This document shows, piece by piece, positions 1 to 5,081 of a DNA stretch of 5,530 bases. This DNA comes from an uncultured Victivallales bacterium (lineage in GTDB: Bacteria > Verrucomicrobiota > Lentisphaeria > Oligosphaerales > JAFGRS01), in NCBI GenBank assembly GCA_903834675.1, contig CAILKC010000551.1, forward strand, positions 1 through 5,530, written 5' to 3'. Under the pieces are notes generated by a model, which saw only the letters and a list, made by a program, of their open reading frames with translations, was not told the DNA's origin and ran no database searches. The first letter of the stretch is position 1. Each line of letters begins with the position of its first letter. The translations under genes were made by a program, and so were the position numbers.

Positions 1-21
1 GCGGTGGCTTGACACCGCTTT
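1..21 (-). repeat. Palindromic repeat, family A, copy 1 (inverted, inside pglX, cut by window edge)
   Basis: This copy holds a hairpin with stem GCGGTG (1-6) and CACCGC (13-18), loop GCTTGA, followed by TTT. It is the reverse complement of the start of the copy at 1778-1805. It lies in the pglX frame and contributes coding residues. The part of the repeat corresponding to the AGTCCAA end lies beyond the left edge. Between this copy and copy 2 is another small hairpin, GGCCGC (26-31) with GCGGCC (35-40). Confidence 0.7.
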
Positions 22-1766
22 CCCAGGCCGCGCCGCGGCCGTCCCCGGACCCTGTCACCGTGCCCGGCCAAAGCGGCGTCGAGTCGGCTCGCTGCGCTCA
101 CGACCCTAGCGGGCCGCCGCAGTCCAAAGCGGCTGCGCCGCCACCTCTCCCCGCCCGTCTCGCCGCGGCCCACGCCGCCTACGACTCCACGCTGGCCCGC
201 ATGATCGCCCTGCAGGAGGAACTGGATTGGGAGTGCTATGCGCTGTACGGGCTGCTGCCCGCGGCCGACGCGGCCGCTGTCAGGAGTCCCGCCTTCAGGC
301 GGTCCTTATCCGCTCCCCAGACGCCGGCTGAAGCCGGTACTCCTGACCTGGGGTCCGAGGAGCAGGGGCCGTGCCTGTTGCCGCCCCCCCTCCACCTCGG
401 CGAACGCGCCTTCGAGATCGTCCTGGCGCGGCGGATGGCCGCGGGCGAGGAGCAGACGAGCTGGTTCGAGCGGCATGGTTCGACCCCGATCACCGACTTG
501 CCCGCCGCCTGGCCGCCGGAGTGCCGTGCTGTGGTCGAGCGCCGTATCGCGCTGGTCGGCGAGGACCGCAACCTTGGCCTGATTGAGCGCCCCGAGCACA
601 AGCGCCGCTGGAATCTCGACCCTTGGGACGAACAGCAGCAGCGCGCCCTGCGCGAGGGCCTCCTCGACCGCCTGGAGTCCTGCTTCGACCTCGATGGGCG
701 GATGAACCTGGACCACACCGTCACCGCCGCGCCGGAGCTGCAGACTCCGCACCTGTTCAGCGCCGCCCGGCTGGCGGACCTGGCCCGCGCCGATGCGGCC
801 TTCATGGAGATCGCCGAGGTCTACAGCGGCCGCGTCGACTTCGACGTGGCCCGCCTGGTCGCCGAGCTGGTCGCCGCCGAAAGCGTGCCGCTGCTGCCAG
901 CGTTGCGCTACAAGCCCGCCGGCCTCGACAAGCGCCGCGCCTGGGAACGCACCTGGGACCTGCAGCGCCTCGAGGATGCCATCGAGGCGCTGTTCGAGCA
1001 GCAGCAAGGCAGGGGCGCTGCCCCCGCACCCCTGCCGGGGGACCGCAGGCCCCCCGGACCCCCCGATACTGGGCGCGGAGACGGCGGCCCGACGAAGCCG
1101 GGAGAGCAGAGCCAGAGCGCCATGTCCGGGCCGGCGTCTCCGCACCCGGTGGCCGGGCCTGAGATACAGGCGCTGGGGCTGGCGCCGGAGGCGGCCACGG
1201 CGGTGCTCCACGAGCTGCGCCAGGCCACGGCCATCGTCGCCCAGGCCAGGGCGAAGGGCATGGACCTGGCCAGCGAGCCGCTCCGCGCCCAGCTCGCTCC
1301 GCACCTCCGGGCGGCCCAGCGCGCCGCCACAGGCGACATCCCGGTGCCGCCGAAGTACAGCAGCGCCGACTTCCTCGGCGGCGACATCTGGCGCCTGCGC
1401 GGCAAGCTCGACGTGCCCAAGGAGCGCTGGGTGAGCTTCCCGCACTGCGAGGGCGCCGACGGCAGCCTGGTGCTCGCCTGGGCCGGCTACGACCACCTGC
1501 AACTCGCCCAGGCCATCGCTGAACACTACGAACTGGCCAAGCAGAATGAGGGCCGCACCCTCCTGCCGCTGCTGGTCGGCCTGGCGGAACTCATCCCCTG
1601 GCTGAAGCAGTGGCACAACGACCATGATCCCGTGTACAACGCCCGCCTGGGCGACTACTATGCAGAGTACCTCGCCGGCGAGGCCAAGGCGCAGGGCCTG
1701 ACCCTCGATCAACTCCGCGCCTGGACCCCGCCGCCGGCGGTGCGGGGCCGGCGGGGGAAGAAGTAG
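1..1766 (+). CDS. pglX: BREX type 2 adenine-specific DNA methyltransferase PglX, C-terminal part (5' end outside window)
   Basis: PglX is the adenine methyltransferase of BREX-2 (Pgl) phage defence. The reading frame (codons from position 3) is open to the left edge, so I treat it as 5'-truncated; the TTG at 9 lies inside a repeat and is not a convincing start. The catalytic methyltransferase motifs would lie upstream. Family-typical blocks recalled from BREX-2 PglX proteins are: LARMIALQEELDWE (from 192), LGERAFEIVLARR and WFERHGSTPITDLP (396-503), LIERPEHKRRW (about 580-612), PALRYKPAGLDKRRAWE (about 895-948), PVPPKYSSADF and RLRGKLDVPKER (1341-1428), and WLKQWHNDHDP with GDYYAEYLAGEA (about 1600-1686). 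The last blocks match the DUF7008-type C-terminus. The tail ends in RGRRGKK before TAG at 1764. Between blocks are Pro/Gly/Ser-rich stretches at 9-150, 279-380 and 1009-1180 that coincide with palindromic repeats and look like in-frame insertions. It is uncertain whether the protein remains active. Confidence in the family is high. Confidence 0.87.
   Translation, partial: GGLTPLSQAAPRPSPDPVTVPGQSGVESARCAHDPSGPPQSKAAAPPPLPARLAAAHAAYDSTLARMIALQEELDWECYALYGLLPAADAAAVRSPAFRRSLSAPQTPAEAGTPDLGSEEQGPCLLPPPLHLGERAFEIVLARRMAAGEEQTSWFERHGSTPITDLPAAWPPECRAVVERRIALVGEDRNLGLIERPEHKRRWNLDPWDEQQQRALREGLLDRLESCFDLDGRMNLDHTVTAAPELQTPHLFSAARLADLARADAAFMEIAEVYSGRVDFDVARLVAELVAAESVPLLPALRYKPAGLDKRRAWERTWDLQRLEDAIEALFEQQQGRGAAPAPLPGDRRPPGPPDTGRGDGGPTKPGEQSQSAMSGPASPHPVAGPEIQALGLAPEAATAVLHELRQATAIVAQARAKGMDLASEPLRAQLAPHLRAAQRAATGDIPVPPKYSSADFLGGDIWRLRGKLDVPKERWVSFPHCEGADGSLVLAWAGYDHLQLAQAIAEHYELAKQNEGRTLLPLLVGLAELIPWLKQWHNDHDPVYNARLGDYYAEYLAGEAKAQGLTLDQLRAWTPPPAVRGRRGKK
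70..130 (+). repeat. Palindromic repeat, family A, copy 2 (interrupted, inside pglX)
   Basis: The two ends match copy 3: AAAGCGGCGTCGAG at 70-83 and GCCGCCGCAGTCCAAAGC at 113-130. The stem GCGGCG (73-78) with CGCCGC (115-120) is kept, but the usual 6-nt loop is replaced by about 36 nt that include TCGCTGCGCTCACGACC. The element is read through in frame and encodes GQSGVES followed by a Pro/Ser-rich stretch and PPQSKAA. This peptide precedes the conserved ARLAAAHAAYD helix of PglX. Confidence 0.7.
279..347. repeat. Palindromic element, family B, inserted in frame in pglX
   Basis: A perfect 9-nt inverted repeat bounds the element: GTCAGGAGT (279-287) and ACTCCTGAC (339-347). Each half has its own hairpin: CCGCCT/AGGCGG (289-294, 297-302) and CCGGCT/AGCCGG (324-329, 332-337). 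The 69-nt length is a multiple of three, so it adds 23 codons without breaking the frame. It falls between the conserved YALYGLL block and the LGERAFEIVLARR block, where PglX relatives, as I recall them, have a shorter acidic linker. It resembles a paired REP/BIME-like element; no mobility gene for it is in the window. Confidence 0.7.
1012..1057. repeat. GC-rich tandem hairpins, family C, inside the pglX linker
   Basis: Two adjacent hairpins are present: GGGGC (1012-1016) with GCCCC (1020-1024), then CCGGGGG (1035-1041) with CCCCCGG (1051-1057). They encode a Gly/Ala/Pro-rich stretch directly after the EALFEQQQ helix. The linker runs on to about 1325 before GDIPVPPKY and is clearly longer than the roughly 40-50 residues I recall there in BREX-2 PglX. 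It looks like a third repeat insertion, although low-complexity GC-rich coding sequence can make such hairpins by chance. Confidence 0.5.
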
Positions 1767-1777
1767 GCGCGGGCAGG

Positions 1778-1805
1778 AAAGCGGTGTCGAGCCACCGCAG
1801 TCCAA
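1778..1805 (+). repeat. Palindromic repeat, family A, copy 3 (left arm of intergenic inverted pair)
   Basis: The 28-nt unit begins AAAGCGGTGTCGAG and ends ACCGCAGTCCAA. Its internal hairpin is GCGGTG (1781-1786) with CACCGC (1793-1798), loop TCGAGC. It starts 11 nt after the pglX stop codon. It matches the reverse complement of copy 4 at 25 of 28 positions, and two of the three differences are the two halves of one base pair (T-A here, C-G in copy 4). Confidence 0.8.
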
Positions 1806-1862
1806 AGCTTGGCCTGGTGGCCAGCGCGGTAGGGAACCGAGTCCGGGCAACGGCCGGACTCC
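1806..1862. other. Stem-loop-rich spacer between repeat copies 3 and 4
   Basis: The 57 nt between the inverted repeats contain two further hairpins: TGGCC (1810-1814) with GGCCA (1819-1823), and AGTCCGG (1840-1846) with CCGGACT (1854-1860). No T-run follows either, so a rho-independent terminator is not supported. The structure could still slow or protect transcript ends between pglX and the downstream genes. Confidence 0.55.
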
Positions 1863-1890
1863 TTGGACTGCGGCGGCTGGACGCCGCTTT
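1863..1890 (-). repeat. Palindromic repeat, family A, copy 4 (right arm of intergenic inverted pair)
   Basis: Read on the + strand it begins TTGGACTGCGGCGG and ends GACGCCGCTTT. Its internal hairpin is GCGGCG (1870-1875) with CGCCGC (1882-1887), loop GCTGGA. Together with copy 3 it forms a head-to-head inverted pair spanning 1778-1890, the arrangement typical of REP/BIME-like elements mobilised by RAYT transposases. No such transposase gene is in the window. Confidence 0.8.
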
Positions 1891-1930
1891 CGGGCGGATG
1901 TCGGCCGGCGGCGGATCGAGTGTATGACAA

Positions 1931-1949
1931 TTGGGAGTTGCATTCCCAA
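1931..1949. promoter_or_regulatory. Candidate operator: inverted repeat upstream of the AAA_14 gene
   Basis: TTGGGA (1931-1936) and TCCCAA (1944-1949) form a perfect 6-nt dyad with a 7-nt spacer, 22 nt ahead of the ATG at 1972. The local sequence is AT-richer than its surroundings, as expected near a promoter, but I see no convincing -35/-10 pair. It may be a regulator-binding site or a 5' leader hairpin; this is inference from position and symmetry only. Confidence 0.35.
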
Positions 1950-1971
1950 GTATCAGAAGATAGCGTGAGGC

Positions 1972-3141
1972 ATGATCCCGCGAGCCATCCAAGCTGAGTT
2001 TGAGGTCTGCCGGCGTGAAGCCCCGGTGGTGGCGGTCACCGGCCCGCGCCAGAGCGGTAAGACGACGCTGGCGCGTACATCGTGCCCGAACCGGCCGTAT
2101 GTGTCGTTCGAGGACCCGCTGGTGCGCGAGCGCTTCCGGGAGGACCCCAAGGGGCTGCTGCACGATTGCCGGGACGGGGCCGTGTTCGACGAAGCGCAGC
2201 GGGTGCCGGAGCTGTTCTCCTTCCTGCAGGGCATGGTGGATGAGCGACCGGAGCCGGGGCGGTTCGTGGTCACGGGCTCGCAGAATTTCGGCCTGGTGGA
2301 GCAGATCACCCAGAGCCTGGCCGGTCGGGTGGCTTTGCTCGAGTTGCTGCCGTTTGCGGCGGCCGAGTTGGAGTCGGGGGGCTGGCTGGGTGCGGATCTG
2401 GACACGGCGCTGTTTGCGGGCGGTTTTCCGCCGGTGTTCGACCGCGGCCTGCGGCCGGGGCGCTGGTACGCTGATTACGTGGCCACCTACCTGGAACGCG
2501 ATGTGCGCCAGATCACCCAGGTGCATGACCTGGGGACGTTCACGCGCTTCCTGCGCTTGTGCGCCGGCAGCGTGGGGCAGCTTTTCAACGCCTCGCGGAT
2601 CGGCGCCGACTGCGGCGTCGACCACAAGACCATCCGCAAGTGGGTGTCGGTGCTGGAGGCGAGCTACGTCGGTTTCCTGGTGCCGCCCTACCACGCGAAT
2701 GTGCGGAAGCGGGTGATCAAGACCCCAAAGCTGTACCTGTGCGACACCGGTCTGGCCTGCCACCTGCTCGGCATCCAGGAGCCGGCGCAACTGGCGGCGC
2801 ACCCCCTGCGCGGGGCGCTGTTCGAGAACTGGGTGTTCGCCGAGATCCTCAAGCACCTGCGCAACCGCGGATCGCGCCAGCCGGTGTACTTCTGGCGCAC
2901 GCATGGCGGCCAGGAGGTCGACTTCCTGGTCGAGGACGCCGGTGGGCTGATCGGGGTCGAGGTCAAGTCGGGCATGAGCGTACGTCCCGAGGCGGGCCGG
3001 TTGCTGACGGACGTGCTCCAGGAGTGGGACGGCCGGCCCCGGCGTGGGACGATCGTCTACGGCGGCGCGGAAACGGCAACCCTGGCCGGGTGCAGGCTGC
3101 TGCCCTGGCGGAGCGTCGGGCGGCTGTGGGAGAACCAGTAA
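1972..3141 (+). CDS. AAA_14-type ATPase with C-terminal DUF4143 nuclease-like domain
   Basis: The protein has 389 residues, a usual length for AAA_14/DUF4143 proteins. The N-terminal P-loop domain shows Walker A GPRQSGKT (residues 24-31), Walker B/DEAQ (73-76), the sensor-like TGSQN (101-105) and LAGR (116-119). The C-terminal DUF4143 part includes DYVATYLERDVRQI, a helix-turn-helix-like segment (about 200-225), and YFWRTHGGQEVDFLV...GVEVKSG, giving a PD-(D/E)xK-like set D317, E330, K332. The start is well bounded: an in-frame TGA lies at 1966-1968 just before the ATG, and MIPR is a common beginning in the family. The only Shine-Dalgarno-like bases (GAGG, 1967-1970) are too close to the ATG, so initiation may be weak or leaderless. 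The function of the family is not settled; it is frequent in accessory regions. It is not a core BREX gene. Codon choice leans to G-ending codons, unlike the C-ending bias of pglX, which fits separate acquisition. Confidence 0.9.
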   Translation: MIPRAIQAEFEVCRREAPVVAVTGPRQSGKTTLARTSCPNRPYVSFEDPLVRERFREDPKGLLHDCRDGAVFDEAQRVPELFSFLQGMVDERPEPGRFVVTGSQNFGLVEQITQSLAGRVALLELLPFAAAELESGGWLGADLDTALFAGGFPPVFDRGLRPGRWYADYVATYLERDVRQITQVHDLGTFTRFLRLCAGSVGQLFNASRIGADCGVDHKTIRKWVSVLEASYVGFLVPPYHANVRKRVIKTPKLYLCDTGLACHLLGIQEPAQLAAHPLRGALFENWVFAEILKHLRNRGSRQPVYFWRTHGGQEVDFLVEDAGGLIGVEVKSGMSVRPEAGRLLTDVLQEWDGRPRRGTIVYGGAETATLAGCRLLPWRSVGRLWENQ

Positions 3142-3180
3142 CGCGATCGGAAAGCGCGGCTAGGTGAAGGAGACTCGGGG

Positions 3181-4350
3181 ATGGGTGCAAAGCTGCAGGG
3201 ACTGACGCTATATGGCTACAAATCGTTCCCTGGCATTCCCGAGGGTGCTGGTACAGATGCACGACCTCCGGGGTGTCGCGTTGCGTTCGCCCCTGATGTG
3301 ACCGTTCTCATCGGCGCCAACGGCGCGGGGAAGAGCAACCTGGTGTCTTTCTTCAAGATGCTGGGATACCTCGGCAGCAACGCCTTGCAGGAGTACGTCG
3401 AAACGCACGGTCGCGCCAGGGGGCTGCTGCACTTCGGACCGGCGGTGACGCGAAAAGTCGAGGCGCGCTTGCAGTTTGAGGATCTGGGTCACACCGACTG
3501 GTACACCTTGCCTCTCGGGTTCGGTGAGCCAGACAACCTAGTTGTGCTGAATGAGGTGATTGAATGGCAGGCTCAGGGAAGGACGCGCCCGTTCCACCAC
3601 AGCTATCCTCTGGGCGGTCGCGAGAGCTACCTTCCCCAAGCCGCGCAGGGCGCCGACAACGCCGCGAAGCCGGCACGTGTCGTCCTTGATCTCCTGCGCG
3701 GCTGCAAGGCATTCCAGTTTCACGACACGTCGCCGACGGCTACGCTTCGACTGAGCTCTTACGTGCAGGACTGCAAGTACCTGAAGCACAATGCCGGAAA
3801 CCTCGCCGCCTACCTCTACTTCCTCAAGACGCAGTATGAGGCCTACTTCACACGAATCATCAATACGGTTCGCCTGGTCTGCCCGCAGTTGCATGACCTC
3901 GAACCTGAACCCTCGCCCTTCAACCTGGCCGAGGTAACCCTGAACTGGCGTGACAAGAGCCAGCCCGACTGCCTCCTTGGCCCGCACCAGTTGTCTGACG
4001 GGACGCTGCGTTTCATCGCGCTGGCGACGCTCTTCCTGCAGCCGAAGGAGAAGCTACCCCCTGTGGTGGTAGTGGATGAGCCGGAACTGGGCCTGCATCC
4101 CAACGCCATCGGTATTCTGTCAGGACTGGCCCAAAGCGCAGGAGTGCATTCGCAAGTGATCCTCGCCACCCAGTCGCCGACTCTCGTTAGCCATTTCGAG
4201 TTGCGCCAGATCCGGCCAGTCGAGTACCACGGCGGCGCCAGCAGGGTGCTCGATCTGGCACCCGAGGAGTACGAGCACTGGCTGGAGGATTTTACGACCG
4301 GCGAACTGATGGAGAAGAACGTCCTGGGCGGAGGCCCGAGCCATGAGTAG
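3181..4350 (+). CDS. OLD/AAA_21-like (SMC/ABC-type) ATPase, putative sensor of a two-gene defence module
   Basis: The 389-residue protein has an ABC/SMC-type ATPase layout. It opens with a KLQGLTLYGYKSF strand typical of RecF-like ATPases, followed by Walker A GANGAGKS (residues 45-52). A central helical region follows (about 110-240). The signature-like LSDGTLRF is at 271-278, Walker B VVVVDEPELGLHP ends at 307 with D299 and E300, and the switch-like ATQSPTLVSHF is near 329-339. No TOPRIM domain is fused to it; the next gene supplies one. AAGGAG at 3167-3172, 8 nt before the ATG, supports this start. It lies 39 nt after the AAA_14 gene and overlaps the next gene by 8 nt. Related ATPases in OLD, Gabija, PARIS and AbiL systems form nucleotide-dependent assemblies that detect phage and control a nuclease-like partner. 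That role here is inferred from architecture and context. Confidence 0.9.
   Translation: MGAKLQGLTLYGYKSFPGIPEGAGTDARPPGCRVAFAPDVTVLIGANGAGKSNLVSFFKMLGYLGSNALQEYVETHGRARGLLHFGPAVTRKVEARLQFEDLGHTDWYTLPLGFGEPDNLVVLNEVIEWQAQGRTRPFHHSYPLGGRESYLPQAAQGADNAAKPARVVLDLLRGCKAFQFHDTSPTATLRLSSYVQDCKYLKHNAGNLAAYLYFLKTQYEAYFTRIINTVRLVCPQLHDLEPEPSPFNLAEVTLNWRDKSQPDCLLGPHQLSDGTLRFIALATLFLQPKEKLPPVVVVDEPELGLHPNAIGILSGLAQSAGVHSQVILATQSPTLVSHFELRQIRPVEYHGGASRVLDLAPEEYEHWLEDFTTGELMEKNVLGGGPSHE
4330..4334 (+). promoter_or_regulatory. Ribosome binding site of the DUF4276 gene, inside the upstream ATPase gene
   Basis: GGAGG sits 8 nt before the ATG at 4343 and lies within the last codons of the ATPase gene. The ATG overlaps that gene's stop (TAG, 4348-4350). 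The arrangement fixes the DUF4276 start and suggests translational coupling, which would keep the two proteins in a set ratio. Confidence 0.7.
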
Positions 4351-5035
4351 AGTCCTCCACGTTGTTGCCGAGGGCCATGGCGAGCAGGATTTCCTGTGGC
4401 AGAGCGTAATCCCGCACCTGGGCAGACTGGGGGTTGAGGCGCGCCCTATGCTGGTGGGGAAGACCGGTCACAAGGGCGGTGTTCGTCCCTGGTCCCAGGT
4501 TCGTGACGATGCCTGCAGGCTCCTCAAGATGCATCGCCATGATCGGCCCGTATACGTGTCCACCCTGTTCGACTACTATGGGCTGAAGAGCGACTGGCCA
4601 GGGTTCACACAAGCCAGAGCACTCCCCGTGCCGGCCTCACCGGCGAGCAGAGCGTTATGCATTCAGACGGCTCTTCACGCGGATGTATGCCAAGCGCTGA
4701 ACGCCAACTTCAACCCAGCCCAGTTCATTCCCTACATTCAGATGCATGAGTTGGAGGCGCTCATCCTGGCGCAGCCAGACAAGCTGAAAGAGGAGTTCCC
4801 CGACCGTTCGACGGAGGTGGAGGCCATCTGCGAGTCTATCGTGGGGATGGATCCAGAGGCGGTCAACGACGGTCTGGACACGCACCCTGCGGCCCGGATC
4901 ATCGCCCAGATCCCCGAGTATGAGGGACGCAAACGCTCAGCCGCGGCCAACGTTCTTGCCGCCATTGGGTTGCCGACCATCCGCGGGCGCTGTCCCCTGT
5001 TCGGTGCCTGGCTGGCGCAGTTGGAGACGATTTGA
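4343..5035 (+). CDS. DUF4276 family protein, TOPRIM-like putative effector of the ATPase pair
   Basis: The 230-residue protein matches the DUF4276 pattern as I know it. It has an N-terminal VVAEGHGEQDFL with acidic E10 and E14, then GKTGHKGGVRPW (about 39-50). The STLFDYYGLKSDWPG block follows with D77, and FIPYIQMHELEALIL with H135, E136 and E138. The C-terminal helix GRCPLFGAWLAQL is also typical. The early Glu plus later Asp resemble the metal-binding acids of TOPRIM nucleases; DUF4276 has been linked to that fold, but catalysis is inference here. No signal peptide or membrane segment is seen, so it is cytoplasmic. It is co-translated with the preceding OLD-like ATPase, matching known ATPase-TOPRIM pairs such as PARIS (whose partner is DUF4435) and AbiL (whose partner is RloB-like). 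The closest named system is uncertain, so I give no gene symbol. Confidence 0.88.
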   Translation: MSRVLHVVAEGHGEQDFLWQSVIPHLGRLGVEARPMLVGKTGHKGGVRPWSQVRDDACRLLKMHRHDRPVYVSTLFDYYGLKSDWPGFTQARALPVPASPASRALCIQTALHADVCQALNANFNPAQFIPYIQMHELEALILAQPDKLKEEFPDRSTEVEAICESIVGMDPEAVNDGLDTHPAARIIAQIPEYEGRKRSAAANVLAAIGLPTIRGRCPLFGAWLAQLETI

Positions 5036-5069
5036 CGTTGGAAGGCGGCGTAGACCTGGACCGCCAACG
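5036..5069 (+). other. Potential hairpin in the gap before pglY
   Basis: CGTTGG (5036-5041) can pair with CCAACG (5064-5069), extended by CGG (5046-5048) with CCG (5061-5063) across a 4-nt bulge. It begins directly after the DUF4276 stop codon and its 3' arm ends on the first base of the pglY ribosome binding site GAGGTG (5069-5074). It lacks a T-run, so it is not a typical terminator. It could modulate pglY translation or mark a processing site. Confidence 0.35.
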
Positions 5070-5081
5070 AGGTGTTGACTG

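Noticed and set aside
9..11. TTG as a true start of a shorter protein
   Set aside because: It lies in the loop of a repeat hairpin, no upstream sequence is available to show a ribosome binding site, the frame is open to the window edge, and PglX is expected to extend upstream.
1840..1860. Rho-independent terminator after pglX
   Set aside because: The 7-bp stem is sound, but no T-run follows on either strand and it lies within a cluster of repeat hairpins.
1778..1890. Terminal inverted repeats or attachment site of a transposon carrying the cargo genes
   Set aside because: No matching copy or direct repeat appears near the other cargo edge (5036-5081), and no integrase or transposase gene is present; the same repeats also occur inside pglX.
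1..1890. CRISPR array
   Set aside because: The repeats alternate in orientation, differ in length and are unevenly spaced, and two copies are within a coding gene.
306..1949. Long minus-strand open frame opposite pglX
   Set aside because: It lies antisense to well-conserved PglX blocks, its translation is Arg/Gly-rich with no recognisable motif, and such shadow frames are common in high-GC DNA.
1924..1956. Sigma-70 promoter for the AAA_14 gene (ATGACA and TATCAG)
   Set aside because: The boxes resemble the consensus, but the 21-nt spacing is too long and no better -10 lies at 16-18 nt.
1591..2904. Long minus-strand open frame spanning the pglX end, the gap and the AAA_14 gene
   Set aside because: It is antisense to two recognised genes and to the repeat cluster, with no domain motif; it is a GC-rich shadow.
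3181..5035. Direct assignment as PARIS (AriA/AriB) or Gabija
   Set aside because: The second gene shows DUF4276 signatures, not DUF4435 or a UvrD-like helicase, and the ATPase has no fused TOPRIM domain; only the general architecture is shared.
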